Shown here piece by piece: positions 7,455-15,312 of a stretch of 27,814 nt of DNA. Made by a program: the position numbers and the translations under genes. The notes under the pieces were generated by a model that saw nothing but the letters and a program-made list of their open reading frames with translations, was not told the DNA's origin and did no database searches. Origin of the DNA: JBDNJM01 sp041687755 (GTDB lineage: Bacteria > Planctomycetota > UBA1135 > GCA-002686595); the NCBI GenBank assembly GCA_041687755.1, contig JBDNJM010000161.1, positions 1-27,814 of the forward strand, in the 5' to 3' direction. Every line of letters begins with the position of its first letter. Position 1 is the stretch's first letter.

Positions 7455-8108
7455 ATGCACCTCGCTTCCCTCTATTTGGCCCTAGGCGCCCTGCAGTCTC
7501 CGACTGCCGCGACGCCCACAGGGGCTCCCGCACCGGACCTGTTTCGGTACGCGCTCAGCATGACGGCCGTCATCGGCCTGTTGATCTGCGCGCTGTACGG
7601 AATCCGGTCCTGGACCCGCAAAGCCGGTCGCAGCGGCCGCGCGGGTCGAACGCTCGAGATCCTCGAGGCGCTGCCCCTGGGCGGCTCCAAACGGGTCTGC
7701 GTGCTCCGGTGCGGCGAGCGACGTTTTCTGGTCGGCCTGGGAGATAAGGAGCTATGTGCCCTCGGAGAGCTAGGAGAGGTGGAAGCCGATGCGACGCCGG
7801 TCGCATCGGCCGACCTGAAGGCCGCGGAGCTCATCCCGCTGCCGCCCGAGATGAAGGACTCGGGCAGCAGCGGACGCTTCCGCGGCCTCGTTCAACGCGC
7901 CTTGAGGAGCCCTCTGACCGACCTGGCGCCCAAGCCCCAGGCCGCGACGCCGGCCCCAAACGAGGCGACGATCGAAGCCCGCAAACGCGTGGCCGACGAG
8001 CTGCTGTCGCGCATGACCCGCGAAGGCCATCCCCCGATTGCGCCGCCGGGCGCTGCGGGTCCGCAGACGATCGAGCGTTTGCTGCGCGAAGAGGGATTGG
8101 TGGGCTAG
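7455..8108 (+). CDS. fliO: Flagellar biosynthesis protein FliO
   Basis: FliO is a membrane protein that helps assemble the FliP/FliQ/FliR export gate in the inner membrane. The 217-residue product has a hydrophobic N-terminus that may be a signal peptide (1-19), a membrane helix (about 33-53, TAVIGLLICALYGI), and the cytoplasmic FliO domain at about 65-115, with LEILEALPLGGSKRVCVLRC and RRFLVGLGDKEL. This is the typical 'l-gl-kr-l-vv-vg---lllGv' pattern. The C-terminal 100 residues are a Pro/Ala-rich tail with a final helix. It is normally the gene directly before fliP, but here fliP lies 7.5 kb downstream beyond an accessory block. ATG 7455 is preceded by GGAG at a moderate distance. Confidence 0.88.
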   Translation: MHLASLYLALGALQSPTAATPTGAPAPDLFRYALSMTAVIGLLICALYGIRSWTRKAGRSGRAGRTLEILEALPLGGSKRVCVLRCGERRFLVGLGDKELCALGELGEVEADATPVASADLKAAELIPLPPEMKDSGSSGRFRGLVQRALRSPLTDLAPKPQAATPAPNEATIEARKRVADELLSRMTREGHPPIAPPGAAGPQTIERLLREEGLVG

Positions 8109-8407
8109 CAGCTCGCCCGGGGCCTTGATTTGCAGCTGAGCCAGGCGTCCGGGCCTGTGGAACCCGGGGGGAGTGGTGTGTTCTGGGGTGGCGCGCGGCG
8201 GCTCTCGATCCGATTCGGGAGAGGGATCGCCATGGTCCTGAATGGCGAAGTCCGGTGTGCAGCCTCAGGATCGACCGGATTTCGTGGGGTCGGCGGGAAC
8301 ATTGCAGGGCGGAGTTCGAATCGCTGTGGCGGGTACCTGGCCGCGACACCGGGGGCCTGCTTCCGTTGGCCTTCGTCGCGGTCTCCTTCAGCCTCCCGAG
8401 CCTCGTC
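8109..8407. other. Gene-free gap after fliO
   Basis: No open frame with coding character, RNA gene or strong terminator is visible in these 299 bases. An open frame runs through from 8255 but lacks protein-like composition before the ATG at 8408. A short GC-rich tract and an imperfect CGATCC/GGATCG dyad near 8208-8232 are the only structures noted. Confidence 0.5.
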
Positions 8408-9955
8408 ATGAATCGGACCCTCAGTCTCTTGATCCTGATCGCTACGGTCGTGCTGGGCGCGCTCCTCTATTACCTGTTCAGGGTCGACGCCGTATCGGGC
8501 TCGGACTCTTCTGCCCCCGCGGAGTCGGCTGCCGAGGTCGAGCGAGACGGGGTGGAGTTGGCCGGCGCGGAGGTGCAGGCGGATGCGCGCCGCGAGGCTG
8601 CGGTGGCCGGCCGCAGCACCGATCCTGTGCCAGTGGCGGTCGATGTCGCGGTACCGGATCCCGAGCCCTCCGTCGAAGTCGGAGACCTTGGCGCCAAGAC
8701 CGGCCTAAAGCTCCGTGTCGTGGACTCGGAGGGTTTCCCTGTGGAAGCGGCTCGCGCCATCGTGATCGGAACAGGCTTTTCAGGCACGTCTATGAGCTAC
8801 CGCGGGGAGGAACCCGAGGCCGTAACCGATGGTCAGGGCCGAGCAGAGCTGCCCGTTTGGACCTGGTCGGATCGCGACAACCGCACCGCTTCAGTGATGC
8901 TGCAGATCGAGCACCCGGACTTCATCCCGTACCTCGAGCACCTCTTTCCGCTGACCGAGGACGAGCAAGAAGCGGTCCTGACGCGCGGAAGCAGCCTCAT
9001 CGTCAGCGGCTGGATCGGGGATTCCACCCGGCGCATCACGGACATCAAAACGGAGTTGGACAGCTCGTCCAATTTGTCGGCGGGGAACTGGGAGCGCTTG
9101 CCCGACGGCCGACCCGTGACGCGCCGACTCGAGCCGGGACCTCATCTCTTGCGCATCGCGCACGTCGCCGCGGACGGGCAGCGCTCCTTCAGCGAGGTTC
9201 ACGAGTTCGATGCCGAGGATGCCACCGAGCTGGTGCTGCACCTGGAGCTGTTGGCCGCCGAGCGGTTCGTCGGCGAGATCGACTCCGCGGTGCCGCGCCC
9301 GATCGAGGGCGGTGTGGCGATGTTGTTTCTTGTGGCGGGCGCCGATGCACCCGCCGGCGGCACGCTCGGGGCCTCCTACCAGGTCGATGTCGAAAGCGAC
9401 GGGAGCTTCGTCTTCGAAGGCCTACCTCGCGGCACCGGCCAGTGGTTGGCGATGGTGCCGGGCTGGTACTCGAAACAGACTCGCTTTGAGAGCCTCGCGG
9501 AGGCTGGCGGAGTTTCCGCGACGGTCGACGATGCCGAACTGGAGGCTGCGGCCTGGGACGCACTCGGCGAGCGCGCTTTCTCGCTGCCGAGGATCTCGGT
9601 CCCTCAGTCCGTGACGCCGGCCGTGATTGAGATGGAGCAGGGCGGAACCCTGGAGGCCGTCGTGACGGGTCCCGATGGGCAGCCTCTGACGGACGCCCGA
9701 CTGCTCGCTTGGCCGAACTATCGAATTCGCGGATGGGGCTCCTCGACCGTTCCCGGCAGCGACTGGATGGCGCAGGCGGACGAGACCGGCCGCATCGTGC
9801 TTGAGGGCCTACCGCCAGAAAGCAACTTGTTCTTCACGGTCGCGAGCCCCGGCTACCGCCTGCCCCTGGGCGACGGGCATCGCAACACGAAGGCGTCGGT
9901 TCGGAGTGGGGAGGTCACGCGCGTCGATCTCCAGCTGGAGTTGGGCGATCAGTAG
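8408..9955 (+). CDS. Anchored protein with carboxypeptidase-regulatory-like domains
   Basis: The 515-residue protein has an N-terminal membrane anchor (about residues 5-23, LSLLILIATVVLGALLYYLF), an acidic low-complexity linker (about 28-95), and several beta-sandwich modules facing the periplasm or cell surface. The clearest are at about 97-180 (LRVVDSEGFPVEAARAIV ... DGQGRAELPV) and the last module at about 413-510 (GTLEAVVTGPDGQPLTDARL ... DETGRIVLEGLPP), the classic carboxypeptidase-regulatory-like pattern. No enzyme motif is seen. It resembles the 3767-5176 product in layout, and its ELLAAERFVGEIDSAVPRP aligns with the paralogue. The ATG at 8408 was chosen because it places the anchor at the N-terminus; the frame is open 153 nt further upstream. 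The role is probably structural or binding. Confidence 0.75.
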   Translation: MNRTLSLLILIATVVLGALLYYLFRVDAVSGSDSSAPAESAAEVERDGVELAGAEVQADARREAAVAGRSTDPVPVAVDVAVPDPEPSVEVGDLGAKTGLKLRVVDSEGFPVEAARAIVIGTGFSGTSMSYRGEEPEAVTDGQGRAELPVWTWSDRDNRTASVMLQIEHPDFIPYLEHLFPLTEDEQEAVLTRGSSLIVSGWIGDSTRRITDIKTELDSSSNLSAGNWERLPDGRPVTRRLEPGPHLLRIAHVAADGQRSFSEVHEFDAEDATELVLHLELLAAERFVGEIDSAVPRPIEGGVAMLFLVAGADAPAGGTLGASYQVDVESDGSFVFEGLPRGTGQWLAMVPGWYSKQTRFESLAEAGGVSATVDDAELEAAAWDALGERAFSLPRISVPQSVTPAVIEMEQGGTLEAVVTGPDGQPLTDARLLAWPNYRIRGWGSSTVPGSDWMAQADETGRIVLEGLPPESNLFFTVASPGYRLPLGDGHRNTKASVRSGEVTRVDLQLELGDQ

Positions 9956-10345
9956 GCCGAGCCCGCTCGCCGCCTAGCGCTCGAGCCATCGCAGCCGGAC
10001 CCGACAGCGGCGTCAGGGGCTGCCCGCAACTCGAGGGCGCCGCAGCCAGAGGCAGCAGTGGAGCGAAACCCCGAATAGGTCGCTTGGTCGTGGGAGCTCG
10101 CCCCCCGCCGCCCCATCGAGTTTGTCGAGATTGCTCCGGCACGCTCTGTCAAGACGGCCGCCATGGACAGCCAAGCGCTGTGTCGAATCGGCACCGTTCG
10201 AAGCGGGGGCCCGTGCCGGTTCGTGAGGTGGCGACTGGGTGCCGAGCAAATTACGCGGATTCCGGTAAGGCGCGGGGTTGGGGCGCCACTAACGGGGCCA
10301 AACCAGGCCTGCGACAGGTGTCGCGGGCCGCACAAGAAGAGAACT
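9956..10345. other. Gap before the YHS gene, with one dispersed repeat
   Basis: Apart from the 32-bp repeat at 10118-10149, nothing functional is recognised. The YHS frame is open from 10163 but the upstream part reads as Arg/Gly-rich non-protein sequence. Confidence 0.5.
10118..10149 (+). repeat. Dispersed repeat B, copy 1
   Basis: GAGTTTGTCGAGATTGCTCC then GGCACGC: same family as 13558-13589 (same strand) and 15313-15344 (opposite strand). Core consensus: GTYGTCGARRYTGCTCCGRC followed by ACGC (first pyrimidine often T). It lies in an intergenic gap. Confidence 0.7.
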
Positions 10346-10849
10346 ATGAACCGATTGATGAACCTCTGCGCGGCCGCGGCCCTCTTTGGCCTTGCCGCAT
10401 GCAGCTCGACCACTACGACCAACCCGATCACTAGCAACGAGGCACCTAGCCGCGCCTACCACGCGGCACACAACGTGCCGTCGCACGGGGTGGCTCTCGA
10501 GGGGTACTGCCCCGTTGCCTACTTCGCGGTGAACAAGCCCGTGCGGGGCAAGCCCGAGTACGCCTCCACGCACAAGGGAATCACGTACCACCTCCTTTCC
10601 GCCGACGCAAAGGCTGCGTTCGACGAGGATCCGAACAAGTACTTGCCGGCCTACGGGGGTTGGTGCGCATTCGGGATGTCCGTGCAGGACAAGTTCCCCG
10701 TCGACCCGCGCAATTTCCAGATCGTCGATGGGCGCTTGAATCTGTTCCTCAAGAACGAGGCGATCGACGCGCGGGATCTTTGGAACGAGGGCGAGGAGCG
10801 GGACCAGGTCTTGAAGGCCGAGTCGCACTGGCGGACGGTCCAGGGCTAG
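10346..10849 (+). CDS. YHS-domain lipoprotein
   Basis: The 167-residue product has a lipoprotein signal peptide with lipobox LAAC (Cys19) followed by a Ser/Thr spacer, so it is lipid-anchored on the periplasmic side. A YHS domain spans about residues 50-140: GVALEGYCPVAYF, KGITYHLLSADAKAAFDEDP, KYLPAYGGWCAFGMS and GRLNLFLKNE. YHS domains are small metal-linked modules also found in copper- and heavy-metal-related proteins. The conserved Cys residues in EGYCP and GGWCAF are present. The ATG at 10346, preceded by AGAAGAGA, puts the signal peptide at the N-terminus; longer in-frame starts (10163) do not. Metal sensing or binding is inferred from the family; the real ligand is unknown. The downstream ECF sigma pair could be functionally linked but is 0.5 kb away. 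Confidence 0.88.
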   Translation: MNRLMNLCAAAALFGLAACSSTTTTNPITSNEAPSRAYHAAHNVPSHGVALEGYCPVAYFAVNKPVRGKPEYASTHKGITYHLLSADAKAAFDEDPNKYLPAYGGWCAFGMSVQDKFPVDPRNFQIVDGRLNLFLKNEAIDARDLWNEGEERDQVLKAESHWRTVQG

Positions 10850-11355
10850 TCCCGTTCTGCGATGTACCCGGGAACTCCCGCGCGGACGGTCTGCGGCGAA
10901 CGCCGCTGTCGTCGCGGTACGATTCCGAGAAGGGATCGGGCCGCGGTGCTCGGGCCGGTCGAAGAGACCGGGTCGAGGATCGAGTTCGTCGCTGTGCGCG
11001 GGAGTCGGGGCGCGGGACAACGGGTGAGAGTCCGCGCCGAGATGGGGATTTTTCTGGGTGCAGGCGTTGGAGCGTGACCTGCTCCAGGTGGACGACCGGT
11101 GCAAACCCGGCTGGAGTGGCCTGCGACCCCGGGGTGCTTCAGGAGCGTCAAGACGGACGCGGCAACGCCGTAGTTGGCCGTCCCCTGGGGTGCCCTGGAC
11201 CGGATCTGCCCCCGGTAGAGTGCGAGGGGGACTCGCTGCCGATCGAGAGCGTTACGATCCGACCCGCGATGCTCGTCTCCCACAGAGACCAGCCCGGCGC
11301 GCTCCGTCCGACTGCGGGGGGCTCGGGACTGGCGCATCGGGGCAACCGATCCACC
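10850..11355 (+). ncRNA. Gene-free, possibly structured RNA region (unidentified)
   Basis: No convincing protein is encoded; the through-frame reads as Arg/Gly-rich noise. The stretch carries many short stems: GCGGC-GAAC-GCCGC (near 10891-10904), GGTC-GAAGA-GACC (near 10957-10969), GGAGC-N7-GCTCC (11069-11085), CGGC-AAC-GCCG (near 11160-11170). It also has the purine-rich strings GGGTGAGAGTCC and CCGGTGCAAACCCGG. Two TACGAT hexamers (about 10918 and 11253) could be -10 elements. It matches no RNA family I can name with confidence. It could equally be a long leader or decayed sequence. Confidence 0.25.
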
Positions 11356-11988
11356 GTGAACGCACGTCTTCCCGAACACTCGAACGCCGATTGGATCGCC
11401 GCGCTGCGCGGCGAGTCTGGCAAGGCCGGCGCGATGGTGCTGGACCTGGAGCGGTACCTGTTCCGGGCTCTCGCAACCACCCTCAGGCGTCGACAGTTGC
11501 CCGACGAGGAACTGCAAGAACTGACCCAAGAGGCGTTCTCCCAGTTGCTCGCTCACCTCCACACCTTTCGAGGCGACAGCGCCCTGCCCACCTGGGCGGT
11601 TGCGGTGGCCACGCGCGTGGCGTTCACCGAATTGCGGCGGCGGGACGCGCGAGCCAAGAACCACGCGGACTTCGAGCGCTCGGCGAAGGACGCCCTGGAG
11701 CGCTCGAGTCCCGGCGTCTCGATTGCAGAGGCCTCGCTGGATCGTCGAGCAGTGCTCGACGCGCTGCACGAAGCGATTGAGAGCGAGCTCTCCGACAAGC
11801 AGAAGATCGCAACGCTCTCGCTCCTGCGCGGTGTCCCGACGATCGAGATCGCGGAGCGGACTGGGTCGAACCAGAACGCTGTCTACAAGCTCGTCCACGA
11901 CGCACGCTTGAGGCTTCGCGAAGCGCTCGAACGCCGCGGCGTCACGGCCGATCTACTGCACGAGCTTTCGGCGGAGGCAGAAGCGTGA
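11356..11988 (+). CDS. ECF-type sigma factor
   Basis: This alternative sigma factor would direct RNA polymerase to a small regulon, held inactive by the adjacent anti-sigma protein. From the GTG at 11356 it has 210 residues. Region 2 is visible at about residues 36-95 (YLFRALATTLRRRQLPDEEL, LTQEAFSQLLAHLHTFRG, ALPTWAVAVATRVAFTELRR). Region 4 is at about 145-195 (LSDKQKIATLSLLRGVPTIE, IAERTGSNQNAVYKLVHDAR), a helix-turn-helix with the usual RLREALE tail. There is no sigma region 3. The frame is open far upstream; an ATG at 11269 preceded by a TACGAT element is an alternative start adding 29 residues of poor composition. The anti-sigma gene overlaps its stop codon. The target regulon is not evident. 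Confidence 0.88.
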   Translation: MNARLPEHSNADWIAALRGESGKAGAMVLDLERYLFRALATTLRRRQLPDEELQELTQEAFSQLLAHLHTFRGDSALPTWAVAVATRVAFTELRRRDARAKNHADFERSAKDALERSSPGVSIAEASLDRRAVLDALHEAIESELSDKQKIATLSLLRGVPTIEIAERTGSNQNAVYKLVHDARLRLREALERRGVTADLLHELSAEAEA

Positions 11989-12221
11989 AGATGAATCGCA
12001 AAGAGCTGCTGGTGCTGCTTCAACTCCTCGACATTACGAAGGAGCAGGAGATCAACTGCGAGGAGTTCCTCGTGCTGCTGCCGAGCTACATGGAGCTGTT
12101 GCGCTCCGGGCGACCGCTCGAGCGCGAGCACGTGGCGATCGCGTATCACCTCGAGATTTGCCCCGAGTGCAGTGAAGAGCACGAGGGTCTGATGGACGCA
12201 CTGGACGAGGGTCTGGTCTAG
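11985..12221 (+). CDS. Small soluble zinc anti-sigma (ZAS-type) protein
   Basis: The 78-residue cytoplasmic protein has the ZAS signature His-x3-Cys-x2-Cys (H55, C59, C62 in HLEICPEC), and Cys25 in the preceding INCEEF helix may be the fourth zinc ligand. ZAS domains wrap around ECF sigma factors and release them on a redox or other signal. No membrane helix or sensor domain follows, so this is a minimal soluble form, which would fit sensing in the cytoplasm, perhaps of thiol oxidation. The GTG at 11985 overlaps the sigma stop codon (GTGA), showing translational coupling; an ATG at 11991 is possible. The pair organisation strongly supports the anti-sigma role, while the signal is unknown. Confidence 0.82.
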   Translation: MKMNRKELLVLLQLLDITKEQEINCEEFLVLLPSYMELLRSGRPLEREHVAIAYHLEICPECSEEHEGLMDALDEGLV

Positions 12222-12252
12222 AACTTCGCCGTCGGAGGCGCGTTCGTCGTGT

Positions 12253-12262
12253 CTGGCGCCAG
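12253..12262. other. 10-bp palindrome between convergent genes
   Basis: CTGGCGCCAG lies in the 63-bp gap between the anti-sigma stop and the stop of the opposite-strand phosphoesterase. It may be a weak hairpin terminator; it has no T-tract. Confidence 0.25.
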
Positions 12263-12284
12263 GCGCACCTGAGTGGGGCGAGAC

Positions 12285-13142
12285 TTAGCGGCCGCGTATC
12301 CGCAGGCGGAGCCACACCGGGAAGTGATCGGACAGGCGGATGAAGGACTCCAGGCTCGGAGGAGGCTCGGGAGAGCTCGAGTCCACCTGAAGCTCAACGC
12401 GAGCGCCCGAGCGCAGCAGGATGCGATCGATCCCGCCGACCCCCGTGTCGATCATGGAGGCCGACTGGGTCTGCCGCTCCAGGTCATCAGGGCCGCAGTT
12501 GAAGTCTCCGGCAACGAGAAGCGCGTCGCCGGGGGAGGTGCGCTCGGCGATGTCCGCGATCAGTTGATCTCGCTGCAGAGCTCGAGCGCGTACGTCGGCC
12601 GGATCCCAGCCCGCGTCGCAGTGCAGATTGTAGACCCAGACTTTGAGGTCCCCTCCGAGCAGGAGCTTGCCCACGGCGAACCCCTTCAGTGCCCAGCGGT
12701 CGTGCTTTGCGCCAAACAAGCCGTGCGCGTGCTTCCACGCGACGTGCTCGACGCTGGACAGGGGCAGCCGGGACATTCGAGCGAGGCCGTCGCCGAGTCG
12801 GAGCAAGGCACCCTGCCGGGGCGCGACGCGCCAGGGGTGCTCCGCGTTCAAGTCCTCCTGGTACCAGAAGTCCTCCTGTAGGAGGACCAGATCGAAGGGT
12901 CCGAGCGCGGCGCCGATCTTCGGATGGGTTTCGCGCCCGTCGAACCGGCTGATCCACCCGGGCAGTCCGGCGATGTTGTAGGTCAAGACGTCGAGCACGT
13001 GCTCGGTGCCGAGTCCTGAAGCCGGCCGGACCGGGGCGGTGGGTGAACTCGAGGTCGCCGGGACCGAGCACGCCGCGAGCAGCGTGAGCATCGCGGCATG
13101 CACGCTTCGGTTGCGGACCGCGGGGGCGAATGGAGGCGTCAA
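12285..13142 (-). CDS. Endonuclease/exonuclease/phosphatase-fold lipoprotein
   Basis: This metal-dependent phosphodiesterase-fold enzyme is probably lipid-anchored outside the cytoplasm. From the TTG at 13142 it has 285 residues: signal peptide TPPFAPAVRNRSVHAAMLTL and lipobox LAAC (Cys25), a Ser/Pro spacer, then the EEP domain (about 50-283). All hallmark residues are visible: Asn56 (DVLTYNIAGL), Glu90 (VLLQED), His174 (YNLHCDAG), Asp213 and Asn215 (AGDFN), Asp272-His273 (SDHFPV), so it should be active. Members include sphingomyelinases, nucleases and inositol phosphatases; the substrate cannot be told. The TTG is preceded after 6 nt by the -10-like GACAAT, which supports this start. An ATG at 13091 leaves too short a signal, and the frame extends to 13361. 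Confidence 0.85.
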   Translation of the reverse strand: MTPPFAPAVRNRSVHAAMLTLLAACSVPATSSSPTAPVRPASGLGTEHVLDVLTYNIAGLPGWISRFDGRETHPKIGAALGPFDLVLLQEDFWYQEDLNAEHPWRVAPRQGALLRLGDGLARMSRLPLSSVEHVAWKHAHGLFGAKHDRWALKGFAVGKLLLGGDLKVWVYNLHCDAGWDPADVRARALQRDQLIADIAERTSPGDALLVAGDFNCGPDDLERQTQSASMIDTGVGGIDRILLRSGARVELQVDSSSPEPPPSLESFIRLSDHFPVWLRLRIRGR

Positions 13143-13148
13143 GGGCTG

Positions 13149-13154
13149 ATTGTC
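13149..13154 (-). promoter_or_regulatory. -10-like hexamer for leaderless phosphoesterase transcript
   Basis: On the minus strand GACAAT is followed by 6 nt and the proposed TTG start at 13142. The spacing equals that at 13676 and 25483. Confidence 0.3.
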
Positions 13155-13414
13155 AGCGAGCAAGGGGCTGCCCGTCCAGGAGGCGTGTCGGAGCAGGCTT
13201 CCCATCCTCGGGCTGCCCATTCCTGCCCGCAAGGGCAGATCCCGGGCAACCGCTGGAGCCCAGCGAGTCGGAGTCCCTCTAGGCGCGTTGGCCGGGCATC
13301 TCTCGCCTGCAGATCGGTCCGGTTCTCGAGGCGACGGCAGGTGACGCGCCGCGCCCGACACGGCTGATTGCCAAAGATCGACGATCAGGTCGACACCGTT
13401 CCCGAAGCCCGGGC

Positions 13415-13472
13415 GTTAGACGCGTGTCGGAATTGCTCCGAGATGACGAACCCTCGCTCCGACACGTCTAAC
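13415..13472. repeat. Imperfect palindrome related to repeat B
   Basis: Outer arms GTTAGACGCGTGTCGG (13415-13430) and CCGACACGTCTAAC (13459-13472) are complementary apart from a 2-base CG insertion. The inside (GAATTGCTCCGAGATGACGA) contains the TTGCTCCGA word of repeat B. It lies in a gap with no gene. The rest of 13362-13687 contains only repeat B copy 2 and the -10-like site. Confidence 0.7.
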
Positions 13473-13557
13473 CGAGCGCCCGCCTGCTGTCCTGGTGCAA
13501 GGAGCCGACCCCCGTGGGTGGCCCTGAGCGCTTTAGGTCCGGCGTCCGAGGCGCGGG

Positions 13558-13589
13558 GAGTTTGTCGAAGTTGCTCCGACACGCCTAAC
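13558..13589 (+). repeat. Repeat B copy 2, left border of inverted pair
   Basis: GAGTTTGTCGAAGTTGCTCC then GACACGCCTAAC. It matches the complement of 15313-15344 at 28 of 32 positions, so the two copies bracket the FG-GAP lipoprotein gene as an inverted pair 1.79 kb apart. Confidence 0.8.
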
Positions 13590-13675
13590 TGAGACGCCGA
13601 ACGTGGGTCGGCTAACGGTTCGCTGGGGTGAGCGGGGGTTTGCACTGTGCGTCGCGATTGAAACTGAACTAGCTG

Positions 13676-13681
13676 TACACT
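13676..13681 (+). promoter_or_regulatory. -10-like hexamer upstream of the FG-GAP lipoprotein gene
   Basis: TACACT is followed by 6 nt and an ATG at 13688. It implies transcription starting at or next to that ATG. A TTGAAA at 13658 is too close (12-nt spacer) to be a normal -35. Confidence 0.35.
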
Positions 13682-13834
13682 CGCGCAATGGAACCAGTAT
13701 CGAGGGAGGCGGCGGCTGAGATGGCGTACACCGGTCCAAACCTGCTCCTGGGAGGAACACTCGATGTCGGTCGGACCCGAGTTCAGAGCTCGGGATCGGC
13801 GAGGACTTCGATAGACCTCTATTTCCGCCCGATC

Positions 13835-15283
13835 GTGAAGCTGGGGCCCGGCTACCCGAAGGGTTGCGTTGTTCTGCTCGCCTTGGCCCTGCACGCATGC
13901 GGTAGCAGCCCAGATCAAGAGCCCATCGCTCTCCCTGAGAGAGATGCTTCGGCTCAGAGCAAAGTCGAGCGGGGTAGCGCCATGGTCGGTGGGCTTGAGG
14001 TCAGCGGTGAGGCCCTGCACGTGGAAGGCCTCTGGCTGGGGTCTCACGAGGGGATGTGGCTTGGTGGCTACGTTCCTCTAGGCCACGCGAGCGAGGGTTG
14101 GAGGCACCGGCTGTTCGTCGGTGGACTTCGGAAGACGCAAGCCGGAATCGGGGCAGACTTGGCCTACGACCAGACGCTTTATGCCCTGGACTTTCACACG
14201 GACCAGGCGGTGCAAGTCGAGGTGGAGGTGCCTTCGTACCCGGAGTTCCCGACGATGTTGATCACAACGGACGACGGGTTGGATCACATGGGGCTTGTCG
14301 ACATCGTCTGGCAGCATGGCCCGAGCCTCCTACGGAGCTCCTCAGGAAGCTCTTGGACGGCGAACGCATCAAGCTTCCTAGATCAGGAGGTTGAATCGGG
14401 TTCTCCCGATCAGACACCAGCCTTCTACGCTCTCGTCGATGCGCTCGTTCTGGATGGTGGAGATCTCCTTGCCATCGGTGCCCCCGCGGCCCCGTGGAGT
14501 CGTTGGGCGTCCTCGCGTCTTCTCCGGCCAACGGGCGAGGTTCTAGAGATCGCTGGGAGTCATGGGCGATTGCCGATCTCGTTTCGAGTCGATGGCGAGC
14601 TGGGGCTGGCGACTCTGCCGTCGCCTGATCTGTACTACTCGGCCGGTGCAGGAGATGGGGTCTGGGGTCGTGGCATCAGGGGTAGTGGTGCACGCGCGCG
14701 ATTTTCCGTGCCGCGAGAAACAGGGGGGCGGCTGAAGAGAGTGCAGCCCAGCAAAGAGCTCGAAAGCCTGATCGAAAGCGCGGACAAAGACTTCCCGATC
14801 GTTTCAGTCCATTCAGGAGGCTTCACCGGTTCACAGGTCGTTGACGTGCTCGCGAGCTCTAGCCCGAGTGGGTGGAAGGTGACAGGGCTCCTGTTTTCCC
14901 GTGCGGGTGCTCCAAGGCTGTTCGCTGGCCCCACCATTCACGTAGAGGGCGCTGCAGAGGCAGTCGCTGGCTACGGTCTCACGGACCTGAACGGCGACGG
15001 TGTCCGTGACGCCGCCGTACTGCTTGTCGCGGATGCCCAACCGGCTGAATCGATCGTGGTCTTCTTGTGCGGCTCCACCGGCGACAGTCTCGGGCTCGTG
15101 CGCTTATCGACTCGAGCCCCGATGTTGTCCTTCGGCCACTTGACCTTCGGCAATGGTGATGGAGTCGCCTTGATCGGAGCACCGCAAGAGGATGTTGGCG
15201 GATATCGGGAAGCAGGCCTAGTTCTGGCGCTCTCGTTCCGGGGAAGCGACGGTGCTGCGCTTTCTAAAGCGGAGCCTCGGTAG
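13835..15283 (+). CDS. Lipoprotein with FG-GAP/VCBS-like repeat
   Basis: Function is unrecognised. From the GTG at 13835 the product has 482 residues, beginning with a lipoprotein signal KLGPGYPKGCVVLLALALHA and Cys22 (LHAC), followed by polar Gly/Ser/Pro. The body is beta-rich. Near residues 385-400 it has LTDLNGDGVRDAAVLLV, a calcium-binding FG-GAP/VCBS motif found in beta-propeller surface proteins, and a similar weaker pattern follows (GHLTFGNGDGVALIGAP). The frame is open from an ATG at 13688, which sits 6 nt after a -10-like hexamer; that start would place 49 residues before the signal peptide, so I prefer 13835 but am not sure. Codon use seems less GC-extreme than the flagellar genes. 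It lies between inverted repeats (13558-13589 and 15313-15344), suggesting transfer as a unit. Confidence 0.72.
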   Translation: MKLGPGYPKGCVVLLALALHACGSSPDQEPIALPERDASAQSKVERGSAMVGGLEVSGEALHVEGLWLGSHEGMWLGGYVPLGHASEGWRHRLFVGGLRKTQAGIGADLAYDQTLYALDFHTDQAVQVEVEVPSYPEFPTMLITTDDGLDHMGLVDIVWQHGPSLLRSSSGSSWTANASSFLDQEVESGSPDQTPAFYALVDALVLDGGDLLAIGAPAAPWSRWASSRLLRPTGEVLEIAGSHGRLPISFRVDGELGLATLPSPDLYYSAGAGDGVWGRGIRGSGARARFSVPRETGGRLKRVQPSKELESLIESADKDFPIVSVHSGGFTGSQVVDVLASSSPSGWKVTGLLFSRAGAPRLFAGPTIHVEGAAEAVAGYGLTDLNGDGVRDAAVLLVADAQPAESIVVFLCGSTGDSLGLVRLSTRAPMLSFGHLTFGNGDGVALIGAPQEDVGGYREAGLVLALSFRGSDGAALSKAEPR

Positions 15284-15312
15284 CGATTTTCAGCGTGCGT
15301 CGATGACTCGAA

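Noticed and set aside
8295..8330. tRNA-like T-arm word (GAGTTCGAATC)
   Set aside because: No acceptor, D or anticodon stems can be folded around it. The similar GGTTCGAATC near 3757 was rejected for the same reason.
10678..10693. TGTCC-N5-GGACA dyad
   Set aside because: It lies inside the YHS coding sequence and has a 5-nt rather than 7-nt centre, so it is not a member of the fliO/fliP palindrome set.
11088..11140. Resemblance to a cobalamin riboswitch (CCGGTGCAAACCCGG)
   Set aside because: The conserved B12-box-like core (CCCGCxACTGT) and the upstream GGGAA element are not present, and the neighbouring genes are unrelated to cobalamin.
10660..11355. Upstream extension of the ECF sigma frame (442 codons in all)
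   Set aside because: The sequence before 11356 overlaps the YHS gene and then reads as Arg/Gly-rich non-protein sequence; the sigma domain fits a start at 11356 or 11269.
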